In this document: positions 5,431 through 5,786 of the stretch, in pieces
Numbering within the stretch: the stretch's first letter is position 1
How the letters are laid out: each line of letters starts with the position of its first letter
Assembly: GCA_946479225.1 (NCBI GenBank)
Contig: CAMLFI010000186.1
Coordinates: 1 to 5,786 of the forward strand
Source: an uncultured Mucilaginibacter sp.
Lineage (GTDB): Bacteria; Bacteroidota; Bacteroidia; Sphingobacteriales; Sphingobacteriaceae
Direction: 5' to 3'
DNA length: 5,786 nt
Position numbers and translations under genes: made by a program
Notes under the pieces: generated by a model
Databases searched by the model: none
Seen by the model: the letters and a program-made list of their open reading frames with translations, nothing else
What the model was told of the DNA's origin: nothing

Positions 5431-5684
5431 GGCTTGCCCCGCTCATTTGCCGCGGAGGCTGTTACTTTTTTCTTGATAAAAAAGTAACCAAAAAATCAAG
5501 TCAGCAGAGAGGCTTCTTTGCCGCACAAGGCCTTTGCCCACGATCAGGTAAAACCTCGGGCTGTAAATATTTTGCCCCGCTCTCGCACCCGCATGGCCCG
5601 CGCTTCAGCAAAAAATTACTATGCCCCTGCCCACGCGCCGCCCACCCGTTTTACCTGCTCTTTTCCGAAGCTGCGCGGCTGACG
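5431..5684. repeat. Complex intergenic repeat, copy B (right)
   Basis: This is the direct-orientation partner of 447-728. It is 28 bases shorter, chiefly because it lacks the palindrome cluster of copy A. The opening ~40 bases up to the hairpin are identical, and similarity continues in blocks to GCTGACG at 5678-5684. It lies 4984 bases from copy A (start to start), so the two bracket a segment containing all four genes. Confidence 0.85.
5461..5500. other. Hairpin with pseudoknot potential (copy B)
   Basis: GTTACTTTTTT (5461-5471) pairs with AAAAAAGTAAC (5478-5488) around the loop CTTGAT (5472-5477), which is complementary to ATCAAG at 5495-5500. Loop, spacing and downstream complement are the same as in copy A, while the two loop-proximal stem pairs differ in a compensated way. 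Confidence 0.6.
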
Positions 5685-5717
5685 AATTCTGCTCCAATTT
5701 GAGATACTGCAAAAACG

Positions 5718-5786
5718 AAAAATTATTTGTGCCCTGCCTGCGCACATGGCCACCTTTTTTTGCCCGATTTCATCCGAAGCTGTTCT
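5718..5786. repeat. Partial third copy of the complex repeat's right half
   Basis: From AAAAATTATTTGTGCCCTGCC through GCCCGATTTCATCCGAAGCTG, the sequence follows positions 654-721 of copy A with scattered changes, and is cut by the window's end. It starts about 34 bases after copy B finishes, so the right half of the repeat is duplicated in tandem here. Confidence 0.6.

Overview
The window looks like a chromosomal accessory region from a member of the Bacteroidota, most likely family Sphingobacteriaceae (Mucilaginibacter or Pedobacter type). This rests on AT-rich genes with weak or absent Shine-Dalgarno sequences, protein style, and GC-rich palindromic intergenic repeats of a kind I associate with these genera. 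The genus is an inference; there is no rRNA or housekeeping gene to confirm it.

Layout, left to right. Positions 1-446 hold no convincing gene, only short direct, inverted and 21-bp tandem repeats. Positions 447-728 are copy A of a complex intergenic repeat (hairpin with pseudoknot potential plus a cluster of palindromes). Then come four genes, all on the minus strand, so transcription runs right to left: Fic protein (4346-5137), MazG-like pyrophosphohydrolase (3841-4170), a three-part GIY-YIG/helicase/LexA-like protease protein (1655-3844), and an unrecognised 237-residue protein (860-1573). A second repeat family brackets the Fic gene (4242-4340 and 5222-5378). Copy B of the first repeat follows (5431-5684), and the beginning of a third, partial copy runs off the right end.

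The core of interest is the MazG -> GIY-YIG/helicase/S24 -> unknown module. The first two genes overlap by four bases (ATGA), and the third follows after 81 bases. The large protein carries a GIY-YIG nuclease with its key residues, a P-loop helicase of the DUF2075/Schlafen-like type, and a C-terminal S24 (LexA/UmuD-type) domain. That last domain has an apparent Ser632/Lys677 dyad and a LexA-like Val-Ala-Ala-Gly cleavage sequence at 592-595. This suggests a nuclease-helicase whose activity could be changed by self-cleavage in response to DNA damage or phage infection, working with a nucleotide-cleaning enzyme. A role in defence is inferred from domain content and from the repeat-flanked, cassette-like setting; nothing here proves it. 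The Fic gene appears to be a separate unit, being separated from the module by its own repeat.
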